From NCBI GenBank assembly GCA_036172665.1, contig CM069872.1:55538101-55602100 (forward strand): 64,000 nt of DNA. The letters run 5' to 3'. How positions within the stretch are numbered: position 1 is the first letter of the stretch; every line of letters starts with the position of its first letter. The position numbers and the translations under genes were made by a program. This DNA comes from Prosopocoilus inquinatus. Lineage: Eukaryota; Arthropoda; Insecta; Coleoptera; Lucanidae. The notes beneath the pieces are model-generated. The model searched no databases, was not told where the DNA came from, and saw only the letters and a program-made list of their open reading frames with translations. This document shows positions 22,101 through 31,930 of the stretch, in pieces.

Positions 22101-25100
22101 TCGAATCAAAGTTTTCCATTGCAATATGCTGTAAAGAGTGTGCGTGTGTATGTGGGGGGTGGGAAGTGGGGGGAATTATCACTTCACAAGATCTCGTCCA
22201 GTTTAAACCTATTATGTGTGAGATTCCGTAACTTATTTGCGGGCTGTTTAAAATTTAAAGCTGCTTTAAAATTTAAAATGCAGTTCCATGATTGGTTGTT
22301 ACCGTAGCAAGAAAAAAACTTAACAGCCCTTTAAATTTAATGTTTTTAAGGGAGAATAGGCCCCTGCATCCGTAGAACTTACGGCGAGAGAAGATTTGAT
22401 TTTTTTTTATTTCTCAAAAATCTTTGGGTTTACCCGAAACAAAAATTACACAAACTTAAGGCGACTTTTCCTCCTTTTTTGTCATTGTTTCACCCCCGCC
22501 CTCCCCCTACCCCCCACCCCGCAATTGTATTCAACCATTAACGACTCAAAAAGTAACCCAGTTAACAAAAAAAGGACTAATCTGGCGGTCTTTAGGATAT
22601 AAAGTCTCTTTCCTGACTTTCGTGGGAAAAACTTCTGGGAACGCATTTTCGGCTATAAAATCTCAACCTGGTTGCCAAACGAGAAAAAGAAAAAGCAAAT
22701 TACTTTTCACGGTGCGCGCGGTGTTTCTGTTTAAACCGATCCGAGAAATACCTATTTCATAATTTTCTTTTTCTTTTTCATTGCACTTTTAAAATAGTTA
22801 TTGTGTTTGCCGAAAAATAGAATGCGGGAAGAATTTAGGCAAACGAGGAAATCGTGGTAAGGAGAGAGACGGCAAAGGAGAAGAAGCTGACAATCTTTTT
22901 AGGTTACAGCGACTCCATTCTGGCTTTCGTGCAAAAAAGAAAAACTTCTGGGAAACGAATTTTCGGCTAAAAAAATTTATCAAACAAAAAGAAAATAAAA
23001 GCAAAACTACTTTTCGCGGTGTGCGGTGTTTCTGTTTAAACCGATCCGAGAAATACCTATTTCATAATTTGTTTTTTCTTTTTCATTGCACTTTTAAAAT
23101 AGTTATTGTGTTTGCCGAAAAATAGAATGCGGGAAGAATTTAGGCAAACGAGGAAATCGTCGCAAGGAGGGAGACGGCAAAGGAGAAGAAGCTGACAATC
23201 TTTTTAGGTTACAGCGACTCCATTCTGGCTTTCGTGCAAAAAAGAAAAACTTCTGGGGAACGCATTTTCAGCTAAAAAATTATCAAACAAAAAGAAAATA
23301 AAAACAAAACTACTTTTCACGGTGTGCGGTGTTTCTGTTTAAATCGATCCGAGAAATACCTATTTCATAATTTTCTTTTTCTTTTTCATTGCACTTTTAA
23401 AATAGTTATTGTATTTGCAGAAAAATAGAATGCGGGAAGAATTTAGGCAAACGAGGAAATCGTCGCAAGGAGGGAGACGGCAAAGGAGAAGAAGCTGACA
23501 ATCTTTTTAGGTTACAGCGACTCCATTCTGACTTTCGTGCAAAAAAGAAAAACTTCTGGGAAACGAATTTTCGGCTAAAAAAATTTATCAAACAAAAAGA
23601 AAATAAAAGCAAAACTACTTTTCGCGGTGTGCGGTGTTTCTGTTTAAACCGATCCGAGAAATACCTATTTCATAATTTGCTTTTTCTTTTTCATTGCACT
23701 TTTAAAATAGTTATTGTGTTTGCCGAAAAATAGAATGCGGGAAGAATTCAGGCAAACGAGGAAATCGTCGCAAGGAGGGAGACGGCAAAGGAGAAGAAGC
23801 TGACAATCTTTTTAGGTTACAGCGACTCCATTCTGGCTTTCGTGCAAAAAAGAAAAACTTCTGGGAAACGAATTTTCGGCTAAAAAAATTTATCAAACAA
23901 AAAGAAAATAAAAACAAAACTACTTTTCGCGGTGTGCGGTGTTTCTGTTTAAAACGATCCGAGGAATACCTATTTCGTGTATTTTTTTTTCTTTTTCATT
24001 GCATTATTTTGTTTGCATGGAAAACAGGATGCGGGAAACTACTGTCGGCAAACGAGGAAATCCTCGCAAGGAGAGAGACGGCAAAAGAGAAGAAGTCGGC
24101 AATCTTTTTAGGATCTAGCGACTCTATCCGGGCTTTCGTGTGAAAAACTTCTTGGGAGCGTATTTTCGGCTATAAATCTCAACCCACCTACCAAACAAGA
24201 GAAAAAAAACGTCTTTTCCAGACTCGTGAGTCAGAGTAGATCGGGTTATCAGTAAACCGGAGCTGCTTCCGTTCAGTCAGTTAGAATAGAAAGAGTTTTA
24301 GAGTGAGCATGACCGCAACCCCCCCCCCCCCCAAAAAAAAGTCGATTTTAAATTTCATTCGAATTTTAGAAAAGTTTTGATTTAAGTTTACTACGGATGG
24401 AATTTAATTTATTTCATTTCGATATAAACTTTCCCAGTAGATAAGAGCTGGACAGGATGTCCCTTTTTTTCACTCAATTAATGCATCGATTGTGCTTTCC
24501 CGGTAGATAAGAGCGGGACAGGAAACGCTCGACGCCCCCTTTGCCTTCATAAAATTAATGCATCGGTGGTGGTGACAGCGTACCAGTTCGAGTAATCAAG
24601 GGAGGTTTTCCCTAATTGTCTTAATTTTAAATTAATCCCGCTTTCAGGCCTAGAAGACGACGCTTACATACCCCTTATCTAGCGGCCGTTAGAGACGTGT
24701 TCAAAGTGAAAAGTACTTGCCTCTGATAGATAAGGTAGGCTGGCGTGCGCCTCCATTTCGAACGTATCCTCAGCAGGCCAATTATCTTTGAGGGAAAACC
24801 CGGCGATGTCCTCAACTCGCATCTGGCCAAGGACGTTTTGCAACCAGGAAACCATGGGGGTTGAAGTGGGATTCAAATCTGGATAGGCCACCTGTCGGGA
24901 CAGGTACGTCCCGTTGAAAATCTCCCCGTCGGTGTTTCGGTAAAGCAAGTCCAACTCGCTCGCCAGCTGATAGTGGGGGTTTCCCTCTTCGTAAATGATC
25001 TGCGGATCAAAAAAGAGCGGCGTCACATCAAGAAGCTGCTTGTCAGTGTCACATTTTGATTGATCGGAAACTCGCTCTAAATTAATTGGAAACTCGCTCC

Positions 25101-27439
25101 CTCTAATTAAAATTCTGGTGCCTCCCCCCCACCCCCCTTCCAAGTCACAAGTTTACCAAAACATGCCGATGAGCGACATTTTGAAACGGGGTAGCTCCCC
25201 CATAGATTGGTGCGAGGAAAATTACGCAGTCTCCCCGTCGATCGCGGAATTCGTAAACACGGTGGGTACCCACCCCTCGATGAATCGCAGAATTGCGAAG
25301 TCGTTTTGTTTTTAGTTCAGCAATGTGATCTTCCTTTTGGTGTCCCCCTTGTTGATGTACTTGTACCGTGACTTTGCGAAAACCTTCAACCAAGGCATCT
25401 ACCTCATTTGGGCCACGTTCATGGCGATCGGCCTGGCTTCGGCCTACTTCCATTCGACCTTGAGCCTCCTGGGTCAACTCCTGGATGAACTGTCGATCCT
25501 GTGGTGTTACTTCGTGGGGTTCGCCATGTTTTTCCCCAGGAAGCTTTACCCTGGATTCGTCCATAACGATAGGTATTAAACCCCCTTGACTGGCGGCCCC
25601 CGAATACAACGTTTTGCTTTTCAGAAAATTATTCGCCCTCTTTGCTTTGGGGCTGGGTTTCTTGGGCACGTTGCTGGCGGTAATCCACCCGGCGTTCAAC
25701 GCGTTGGCCCTGATGGTACTGGTGGTACCCTCCGTGGGCGTTTTAATATACGAACTCAAAAGGTATCGGGGGAAACCCCCCGCCAAACGATTTTGAATTT
25801 GATCGAAATGTGTTTTAGGGAAACCAACGCGGGGGTTTTCGATTTGGCCTTCCGCTGCGCGATCACGTGGACTTTGGCCTTGCTCTGCTGGTTCACCGAC
25901 TGGTTCATGTGCGACGTTTGGAGCGGCGTTAAGTTCGCGCACCTCCACGCAATGTGGCACCTGCTCGTCTGCATCTCTTCGTACAACGCCTGCGCCCTAT
26001 TCGCCTACTTCTCCTCCAGCAGAGAAGAAGAGACGGCGGCGGGGGTGAAACCCGCCCTGAAATACTGGCCCAGGGACGATTTCGTCTACGGCGTACCCTA
26101 CGTCGGAATTAAGGGGCGCAAAGAAACCGACTGAGTAAATCTCACACCTCACCTGCGGCTGAAACGAAAGGAGCAACCTCGTCCGGTTCTGCAGCTCGCT
26201 CAAGGTCTCCAGGACTCTGCCCAGCTCCTGGGGCTCATCGTCTTCTTCGTTTAGACTTTGCAAGTACTCGAAATACAAATTCTCATGGAAACAATCCGAA
26301 GCGTAATTCACTGTATTGTTTGCGTTGCCCAAAAAAGATTGGTACTCGTCCACAGCGACGGTAGCATTGAAGGTGCCATCCCTAAAAACCCCAAACAAGC
26401 TCTTGATTATGACTTACATACGCATTACTTCAAAAAGAAAAAAATCGAACCTGCAGATGTGCGGCCCCAAAATCCATTGGGGGGGTGGTTGAAACTCGTA
26501 GGTCCTCAACTGCTCCACGACGTCCCTTGGGGTCGGCCCCATGGTCAACGTCAGGGAAATGTAACTCCCCGCCAAGCTTCTGACGATCACCAATTTCGAA
26601 GGCAAAACGATCAGCTCCATCGGGCCAGGGTTTTCGACCACCAAACCATGGAAGCCTCCCCGTACGTACGCCATAAAAACCGGAACGGTGGTGTGGTTGC
26701 TTCTGTTCTTATGGATCACCTTGGTGGTGGTGACGTTGTCTTCGAAATAGAACTCGTCCAATCCAAATAGGGCATCATCGGTCATCCTGAAGGTCCACTC
26801 CCAATACCCATCCGAAGCTATCAGCGGGCCTATCCCCGTGGTCAAAATCTCTTCCCCCTCGCTATCTTCCACATCCACGGATAGAACCGTGTCGTTTCTT
26901 CTGACGTAATAGTTTTTTTCGCTTACGGTCTTTTCCCCCCACGGCACATCCACCTGGGGGTCGTACACCACGAGCTGGACGCGATTCGCGTCCAGCTCTA
27001 TGACGCTCATCTTGAGCTCCGGTTTGGTTGGGGTTCCCCAAAGTGACAGCCTGGTCGTCGGAACGAAACGCTCGTCGTGGAGGTGGTAGTTGTAGCGCGA
27101 GGGGTAGGAGTGGTAGCACTGCAAGGTGTTGGCGTCGAAGCAACACCCGAGCCCCAGGCATTCGTACCTCGAGATGTTGGACTTGCACGGCACCCTGAAG
27201 GTCGTGTTGACGAAGCACGAGTACGGTTCGCGCGTGTAGGTGACGTTCAAATCGAAGAAAATGTAGTAGAACAAAAAGGGGATTACAAAAGCGAAGATCG
27301 TAAAGAACGCCGCCAGTTGGTAGAGTCGGTTCCTGAGGATGAGTAGGTATTTCGGTTGTTTCGGGCGCTGGTCTTCGAACTTGGGTTGGTCCTGGAGTTG
27401 GGGTTGGTTCGCTTGGACGAACGTGAGCTCCTCCATCAC
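18851..27439 (-). CDS. GH31-family type II membrane protein with trefoil domain, probable pseudoenzyme (5 exons)
   Basis: Exons join in frame as 27439-26451, 26381-26153, 24999-24721, 20268-19459 and 19180-18851, giving 878 residues, a normal length for eukaryotic GH31 alpha-glucosidases. Order of parts: cytoplasmic tail (1-38), one membrane anchor (about 40-62), a trefoil (P-type) domain with Cys 75, 85, 94, 99, 100 and 108, then the GH31 N-terminal, barrel and C-terminal beta regions. Family landmarks include [34 protein letters not shown] and GEPLTRP. The nucleophile motif WIDMNEP is replaced by SLKDNWP (Lys 477 where Asp is expected), the acid/base Asp aligns with Asn 566, and the RNHN substrate loop is absent. 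I therefore infer loss of hydrolase activity, with a possible binding or chaperone-like role. Intron 2 contains a ceramidase gene on the + strand. Confidence 0.88.
19459..20268 (-). CDS. GH31-like gene, exon 4: second half of the barrel and C-terminal beta domain
   Basis: The acceptor TTTGTGCAG is followed by 270 codons, ending CCAATC|GTAAGTATT in phase 0. Landmarks include [47 protein letters not shown] and [11 protein letters not shown], all recognisable GH31 C-terminal half phrases. The acid/base segment reads IQNVITSW where active enzymes have TGDxxSSW, putting Asn in place of Asp. The Arg of the SRS motif and the His of RNHN are also missing. Confidence 0.88.
20269..22722. repeat. Intron 3 of the GH31-like gene, part: asymmetric A/T-rich repeats
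   Basis: Contains three or four diverged copies of a unit with GAAAGTTCGATTTTC, CGTTCTCGCGTAA, TCGTCTTTTGTTT and GAGATAAAACTTTCATTTAGAC (the latter near 20432, 21071, 21279 and 21929). Related sequence also occurs at 17340-17500, so the family is dispersed. After about 22000 no repeat order was seen. Confidence 0.7.
22723..24190. repeat. Tandem array of ~305 bp units in intron 3 of the GH31-like gene
   Basis: GTTTCTGTTTAAA(A/C)(C/T)GATCCGAG begins units at 22723, 23028, 23331, 23636 and 23941 (spacing 303-305 bp). The first four are nearly identical and the fifth is diverged and shortened. Each unit contains GAATGCGGGAAGAATT and AGGTTACAGCGACTCC. The 68-codon minus-strand ORFs at 22798, 23406 and 23711 are the same repeat phrase, not genes. 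Confidence 0.93.
24430..24515. repeat. Direct pair of GTAGATAAGAGC phrases
   Basis: TTTCCCAGTAGATAAGAGCT and a near copy TTTCCCGGTAGATAAGAGCG lie about 60 bp apart, each followed by GGACAGG. Both hold an AGATAAG GATA-factor site, but position alone does not prove regulation. Confidence 0.5.
24721..24999 (-). CDS. GH31-like gene, exon 3: altered nucleophile region
   Basis: The acceptor TTTGATCCGCAG is followed by 93 codons in phase 0. VAYPDLNP matches the conserved family phrase ahead of the nucleophile. The following [12 protein letters not shown] occupies the place of G-(L/M)-W-I-D-M-N-E-P, with Lys instead of the nucleophilic Asp and Trp instead of Glu. The exon ends TCAGAG|GCAAGT. The only donor that keeps the frame with exon 4 is a GC donor with otherwise perfect consensus. 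Confidence 0.82.
25163..25261 (+). CDS. bwa: Alkaline ceramidase exon 1
   Basis: Encodes 33 residues: the [13 protein letters not shown] calcium-site segment and AEFVNT. It ends AACACG|GTGGGT in phase 0. Upstream of the ATG is a C-rich stretch, with no convincing TATA box. Confidence 0.88.
25163..26134 (+). CDS. bwa: Alkaline ceramidase (bwa / ACER type), 4 exons, nested in an intron on the opposite strand
   Basis: Exons 25163-25261, 25316-25572, 25625-25762 and 25819-26134 join in frame to 269 residues, the usual size. The family hydrolyses ceramide to sphingosine and fatty acid in Golgi or ER membranes, using a seven-membrane-segment fold with buried zinc. The zinc ligands His 79 (in AYFHSTLS), His 208 and His 212 (HLHAMWH) are present, as are catalytic-site Ser 75 and Asp 90. 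The N-terminal calcium site D15, W16, E18, N20, E29 is complete with the spacing known from human ACER3. All introns are short (52-56 bp). The start ATG at 25163 is the first Met in frame with good similarity beyond it; Met 3 is an alternative. The gene sits wholly inside intron 2 of the GH31-like gene, which runs the other way. Confidence 0.93.
25316..25572 (+). CDS. bwa: Alkaline ceramidase exon 2
   Basis: The acceptor TGTTTTTAG is followed by FSN and 85 codons plus two bases, ending GATAG|GTATTA. It carries the first membrane segments and the zinc/catalytic residues Ser 75, His 79 and Asp 90. Confidence 0.92.
25625..25762 (+). CDS. bwa: Alkaline ceramidase exon 3
   Basis: Encodes two hydrophobic segments ([19 protein letters not shown] and [17 protein letters not shown]) between split Arg codons at both ends. 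Confidence 0.9.
25819..26134 (+). CDS. bwa: Alkaline ceramidase exon 4 (C-terminus)
   Basis: The acceptor TGTTTTAG is followed by the last membrane segments with the zinc pair HLHAMWH, then the conserved cytosolic tail [18 protein letters not shown], ending at TGA 26132-26134. Any 3' UTR must overlap the GH31-like exon 2 in antisense, because that exon begins 18 bp on. Confidence 0.93.
26153..26381 (-). CDS. GH31-like gene, exon 2: start of the barrel
   Basis: The acceptor GGGTTTTTAG completes the split Arg codon from exon 1, and the exon ends CAGCCGCAG|GTGAGG in phase 0. It encodes 76 residues, including sequons NAT, NNT and NRT and ending LLLSFQPQ. Active GH31 enzymes have an aspartate-rich W-D-I-D-Y region about here; it is not recognisable in this exon. 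Its 3' end is 18 bp from the stop codon of the nested ceramidase. Confidence 0.82.
26451..27439 (-). CDS. GH31-like gene, exon 1: membrane anchor, trefoil and N-terminal beta domain
   Basis: Starts at the ATG at 27439, 329 codons plus two bases, and ends CTGCAG|GTTCG. The first ~30 residues are rich in Gln, Pro and Lys. They are followed by the hydrophobic stretch [19 protein letters not shown], which is not followed by a signal-peptidase-like site, so a signal anchor is more likely than a cleaved signal. Several N-glycosylation sequons (NVT, NTT, NIS) follow the anchor, consistent with a lumenal or extracellular body. The 3' end encodes ILGPHICR, the start of the catalytic barrel. Confidence 0.88.
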
Positions 27440-27539
27440 ACTACACTATTTCTTTTTTTTTTGTTCGTTGAAAAACTAAAAAACTCTTTTGTAGCAGGTA
27501 CTATTTATCTAAAAATCTTTCTTTAGCGCAGTAAGTAAT

Positions 27540-27630
27540 ACCGGATAAGATAAGATGGGATATCGCATCGGGGGGACTCATCAATTGATAAGAAGCAATT
27601 GATAAGCAATAAATGAGCGCTGATAAGTGT
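27540..27630 (-). promoter_or_regulatory. Cluster of five GATAAG sites upstream of the GH31-like gene
   Basis: GATAAG occurs on the + strand at 27544, 27549, 27587, 27601 and 27622, that is 105-185 bp before the start codon at 27439. GATA factors are established activators of midgut and fat-body genes in insects. Regulation of this gene is inferred from density and position. Confidence 0.5.
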
Positions 27631-27714
27631 CGTTTGTTTAATCTTAACTGTTGTTTTGTTATTGTTGCAATAAGTAAGCGGGGATTTGCGTGAACGGCGG
27701 TTTTTAAACCCAAG

Positions 27715-29190
27715 GGATCAATGAAATCAGAAAGAAAAGCTGAATGGTTTAGGTATCGATCAAAATCAGAAAGAATCAAAATCAAAGAATCAAATCAGTA
27801 CGAAAAACTGAATGGCTTAGGAATCGATCGAAATCAGAAAGAATCAAAATCAAAGAATCAAATCAGAACGAAAAGCTGGATGGTTTAGGAATCGATCAAA
27901 ATCAAAATCAAAGATTCAAATCAGAACGAAAAGCTGGATGGTTTAGGAATCGATCAAAATCAAAATCAAAGAATCAAATCAGTACGAAAAGCTGAATGGT
28001 TTAAGAATCGATCAAAATCAGAAAGAATCAAAATCAGAAAGATTCAAATCAGAACGAAAAGCTGAATGGTTTAGGAATCGATCAAAATCAGAAAGAATCA
28101 AAATCAAAGAATCAAATCAGAACGAAATGCTGGATGGTTTAGGAATCGATCAAAATCAAAATCAAAGAATCAAATCAGTACGAAAAGCTGAATGGTTTAG
28201 GAATCGATCAAAATCAGAAAGAATCAAAATCAGAAAGATTCAAATCAGAACGAAAAGCTGAATGGTTTAGGAATCGATCAAAATCAGAAAGAATCAAAAT
28301 CGAAGAATCAAAACAGTACGAAAAACCAAATGGTTTTGGAATCGATCAAAATCAGAAAGAATCAAATCAGAACGAAAAGCCAAATGGTTTTGGAATCGAT
28401 CAAAATCAGAAAGAATCAAAATCAAAGAATCAAATCAGTACGAAAAGCCAAATGGTTTTGGAATCGATCAAAATCAGAAAGAATCAAAATCAAAGAATCA
28501 AATCAGTACGAAAAGCTGAATGGTTTAAGAATCGATCAAAATCAGAAAGAATCAAAATCAGAAAGATTCAAATCAGAACGAAAAGCTGAATGGTTTAGGA
28601 ATCGATCAAAATCAGAAAGAATCAAAATCAAAGAATCAAATCAGAACGAAATGCTGGATGGTTTAGGAATCGATCAAAATCAAAATCAAAGAATCAAATC
28701 AGTACGAAAAGCTGAATGGTTTAGGAATCGATCAAAATCAGAAAGAATCAAAATCAGAAAGATTCAAATCAGAACGAAAAGCTGAATGGTTTAGGAATCG
28801 ATCAAAATCAGAAAGAATCAAAATCGAAGAATCAAAACAGTACGAAAAGCCAAATGGTTTTGGAATCGATCAAAATCAGAAAGAATCAAATCAGAACGAA
28901 AAGCCAAATGGTTTTGGAATCGATCAAAATCAGAAAGAATCAAAATCAAAGAATCAAATCAGTACGAAAAGCCAAATGGTTTTGGAATCGATCAAAATCA
29001 GAAAGAATCAAAATCAAAGAATCAACTCAGAACGAAAAGCTGAATGGTTTTGGAATCGATCAAAATCAGAAAGAATCAAATCAGAACGAAAAGCCAAATG
29101 GTTTTGGAATCGATCAAAATCAAAGAATCAAATCAGAACGAAAAGCCGGATGGTTTAGGAACCGGTCAAAATCAGAAGTCTGTTTTTAAT
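27715..29190. repeat. Minisatellite of ~56-70 bp units with a 524 bp higher-order repeat
   Basis: Units read GGAATCGATCAAAATCAGAA, AGAATCAAATCAG and ACGAAAAGCTGAATGG with small variants. Variant landmarks repeat at a fixed 524 bp: GCTGAATGGTTTAAGAATC at 27991 and 28515, AACGAAATGCTGGATGG at 28121 and 28645, and the AAACAGTACG variant near 28312 and 28836. ORFs 28330-28785 and 28854-29189 are repeat translations rich in Lys, Arg, Ser and Asn, and I do not call them genes. Confidence 0.93.
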
Positions 29191-29242
29191 AGAATTAAAT
29201 CTGCAAACGCCTTAGGAAAAAAATATGTAAGCATTAAAATAA

Positions 29243-29373
29243 AAAATCAAAGACCTTGGGAAACAAGCTGAAAATATAAGTTTTAATTATGTACCTTTAC
29301 CAGTTTGCGAAACGTCAAGATAAAGATAAATAAAACTTATATTTTCAGCTTGTTTTCCAAAGTCCTTGATTTT
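29243..29373. mobile_element. Foldback element, ~40 bp arms
   Basis: AAACAAGCTGAAAATATAAG on the left is matched by CTTATATTTTCAGCTTGTTT on the right. The arms extend outward through CAAAGACCTTGG and CCAAAGTCCTTG. The ~45 bp centre has no coding potential. Confidence 0.75.
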
Positions 29374-29640
29374 CAATGTCGATTCTGCAATTATCAACGA
29401 GAAAAAACTTTTACGAAAATATTAAAATAAAATCTTGCACGAGATGTATGATAAATCGCGAAAACTATAGTTTGTCTAATTGTGAGTCATAAGTCGATTA
29501 ATGCATTAAAAAAAATAGTTCTGGTTCCTTTCTATCAATTGATACTTCTATTAGTTTATCGTTCTAACGAACACCTTTCGTTCTTAAAATAGAAAGTGAT
29601 TTATTTAAATCTCGCCCCCCAACTCGCGTGCCGTCCTCCT

Positions 29641-29719
29641 CCAAGGTTGGTAAAGCTTCGGAGTTTTACCAACCTTAGTCCTTCTTCAAGGTTGGTGAAG
29701 CCTTACCAACCTTGGTCCT
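29641..29719. repeat. Two short hairpins of AAGGTTGGTAAAGC type
   Basis: CCAAGGTTGGTAAAGCTT pairs with TTTTACCAACCTTAG, followed by a second pair AAGGTTGGTGAAGCC and CTTACCAACCTTGG. Four alternating arms within 80 bp. Confidence 0.7.
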
Positions 29720-29936
29720 CCTCTTATAGTGGTGTCCTCTTTTGAGAAGAATTCGAATCTGCAAGGAAAGCCTCCCAATAATAGTTAATAATTTATTTTA
29801 TTTTTTAATTTTCAGGTGTACTAATAAAGAAATTCGGTGAATTGCCGTTAGAAATCATAAACAATTAATTTTAATAACATGCCGGTTTGTTTAAAAATAA
29901 ATAAATTGGCTTTTCTTTTCAGCGAAAAGTCTTTTT

Positions 29937-29981
29937 GTGTAGGCAGCCGGCGAGCTCGGCAGTATGTGCGGTTGTCTATAC
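29937..29981 (+). repeat. TATAGGCAACC hairpin family, copy 1
   Basis: GTGTAGGCAGCC opens and GGTTGTCTATAC closes, with a G-T-tolerant stem. It is followed by TAAAGGCG, as in other copies. Most diverged copy. Confidence 0.7.
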
Positions 29982-30296
29982 TAAAGGCGGCAAGAATAAC
30001 TTCTTGTTAAGAACTTTTTGGATTGTTTTCCTCATTTAATAATAATAATAATATTAATATTTATTGAACCAGAAGCACGGAAAAAAATAAATAATATAAC
30101 AAGAAACTCAAAATTGAATCAAAATTACAAAAAATAATTATAATGTTATTTTTTATTTTTTTAATTTTCATCCGCCTTAATAAAGAAAATTATTCAATTA
30201 CCTAAAAAAATTATAAACAAGTTTAACAACAAGCCTGTTCGTTTAAAAATAGTAAACGGAATGAACGGACATTTTCAGAGAACTCTAAGATTGAAT

Positions 30297-30340
30297 GTAG
30301 GCAACCCAATGAACGCTTTTCTTTTGCGTGGTTGCCTATA
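30297..30340 (+). repeat. TATAGGCAACC hairpin family, copy 2
   Basis: TGTAGGCAACCC opens and GTGGTTGCCTATA closes around a loop beginning AATGAACG. Confidence 0.85.
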
Positions 30341-30538
30341 TCGAAGACTGTTTAATATAGATGTCCTAGTCAGGGTTGCCAGATAGGGTGAAATCCCGCC
30401 ATTTGGGCTATATCGATCAAAAATTTGAAACCGCAGAGTCGATGCAAGGAAAAAATATACAGTGTGATCAATTTTGACTGTCGATGCTGCTACTTTAATT
30501 TGTAGATGAAATTGATTTTTGTCGGATGAAACTTGTAA

Positions 30539-30730
30539 GTAAAAAGTTTTTTAAATCTTGAACAGGATAGAATTATGATCGGAAAAACACTCAACGTTTC
30601 GTTATTGATTAATAGTTTCGTCATTCATAGGAAAAACATTCAGTGACGAAGCTATTAATCAATAGCGAAACGTTGAGTGTTTTTCCCGTCATAATTCTAT
30701 CCCGTTTAAGATTAAAAAAAAACTTTTTAC
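30539..30730. mobile_element. Long foldback with CACTCAACGTTTCG arms, copy 1
   Basis: The left arm (30539-30616) and right arm (30650-30730) are near-perfect complements over about 75 bp, from GTAAAAAGTTTTTTAAATC through ACACTCAACGTTTCG to ATTGATTAATAG. The centre holds a partial third copy of the arm phrase. No coding capacity. Confidence 0.88.
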
Positions 30731-31930
30731 TTTTTATTTGTTGGTTTTATACGACGAGAACACTTCCGGTATTGTTTTATTTATTTTTTTCGTTCATTTC
30801 ATATTTTTTCTTTCTCCTTTTGCTTTAAGGAATTGATGTTTCACATTTCATTCACCGTTCTTTTGTTTTATTTTGTCCTTTGTTTCCTGCCAATTCCTTG
30901 ACTTGCAAGTTTTCGACCGGAAATTCGCGTTTTTACATTTTTCTTTTTTTTTATTTATCCAATCTGCTTTTGTTCTCTTTTTTTTCTGTTTGTCGCATTA
31001 TTCTTCTATTTAATGGAATTGGCTTTCGTATTTTGTTGACTTCTTCTTGCAGTTCTCTTTTGTTTCATACGAATTTGTTTTTATTTGCAAAACCTTTCGT
31101 CGTTTTTCATTTTTTTGTGCATCTCAGTATCATGGTACTTCGTTTTTTTTTTTAATTTATTCTATACTTTCGTATTTTTCTTTTGTTCAGTTTTATCAAA
31201 TGGACTTCTCCCATTTTGTTGCTCGGCGCTTCCTTTACAATTGTCTTTTGTTTTTTACTACTCTTTTTTTTAATTTTTGATTGGAGATTCATTTGTTCGT
31301 TCTTATTCACCTTAATCTTCGATCTTATTTTGTTTTTTATTTTCTGTCTTTGCGCTTTGATACTACGCATTTTTTTTTAATCGTTTTCTTAACGATTTGA
31401 TTTTCCGCACGATCATTTTTTCTAGTTTTCATTCCTTGCCTGTTGTTCTTTTGTTTCGTGTCCATCTCGGCTGTGCTCTTTTGTTTTATGCGCTGTATTT
31501 TGTCGTTCATTACTTTTTTTTGTTTATTTTTATAGTGATATTAATTTTTTCACAGTTTGTTTTAATTCTAGGAAGTTCTTGATTGCCCGGAAAATAATTG
31601 TGGTTTTTCATTCAGCTTGGCGCCGTCGATCTTCTTTTATTTATTTTTTGTTCACGTCTTGTATTTTACTGCCCTATTCTTTCGTACCTCTTCTATTTCT
31701 TCATTTGTTCTGATTTTTGATAACCCACATCGGCGATTTTTTATTTCTTCTTTCTTCGTATCTTTCCTTTGATTGAATTTCTTTTGTTCCCGTCTGCTAT
31801 ATTTCTAATTTTTTTTTTGTTCTGATTTTTATGATAATCGGCGATTTTTGGTTGTTTTTTTTTTCTGCGCATCTTTCCTTTGATTGAAATTTCTTTTGTT
31901 CCTTTCTGCTATATTCCTAATTTAGAAAAA
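30731..31930. repeat. T-rich strand-asymmetric block
   Basis: The + strand is dominated by T with TTCTTTTGTT phrases, and GCCGTCGATCTTCTTTTATT occurs near 31621. It resembles the block at 160-2240 and, in the opposite orientation, those at 37640-38640 and 46850-47690. All ORFs here are Phe/Leu-rich artefacts. Confidence 0.65.

Noticed and set aside
28330..29189. Lys/Arg/Ser-rich repetitive ORFs
   Set aside because: Minisatellite translations; no start context, splicing or non-repeat residues.
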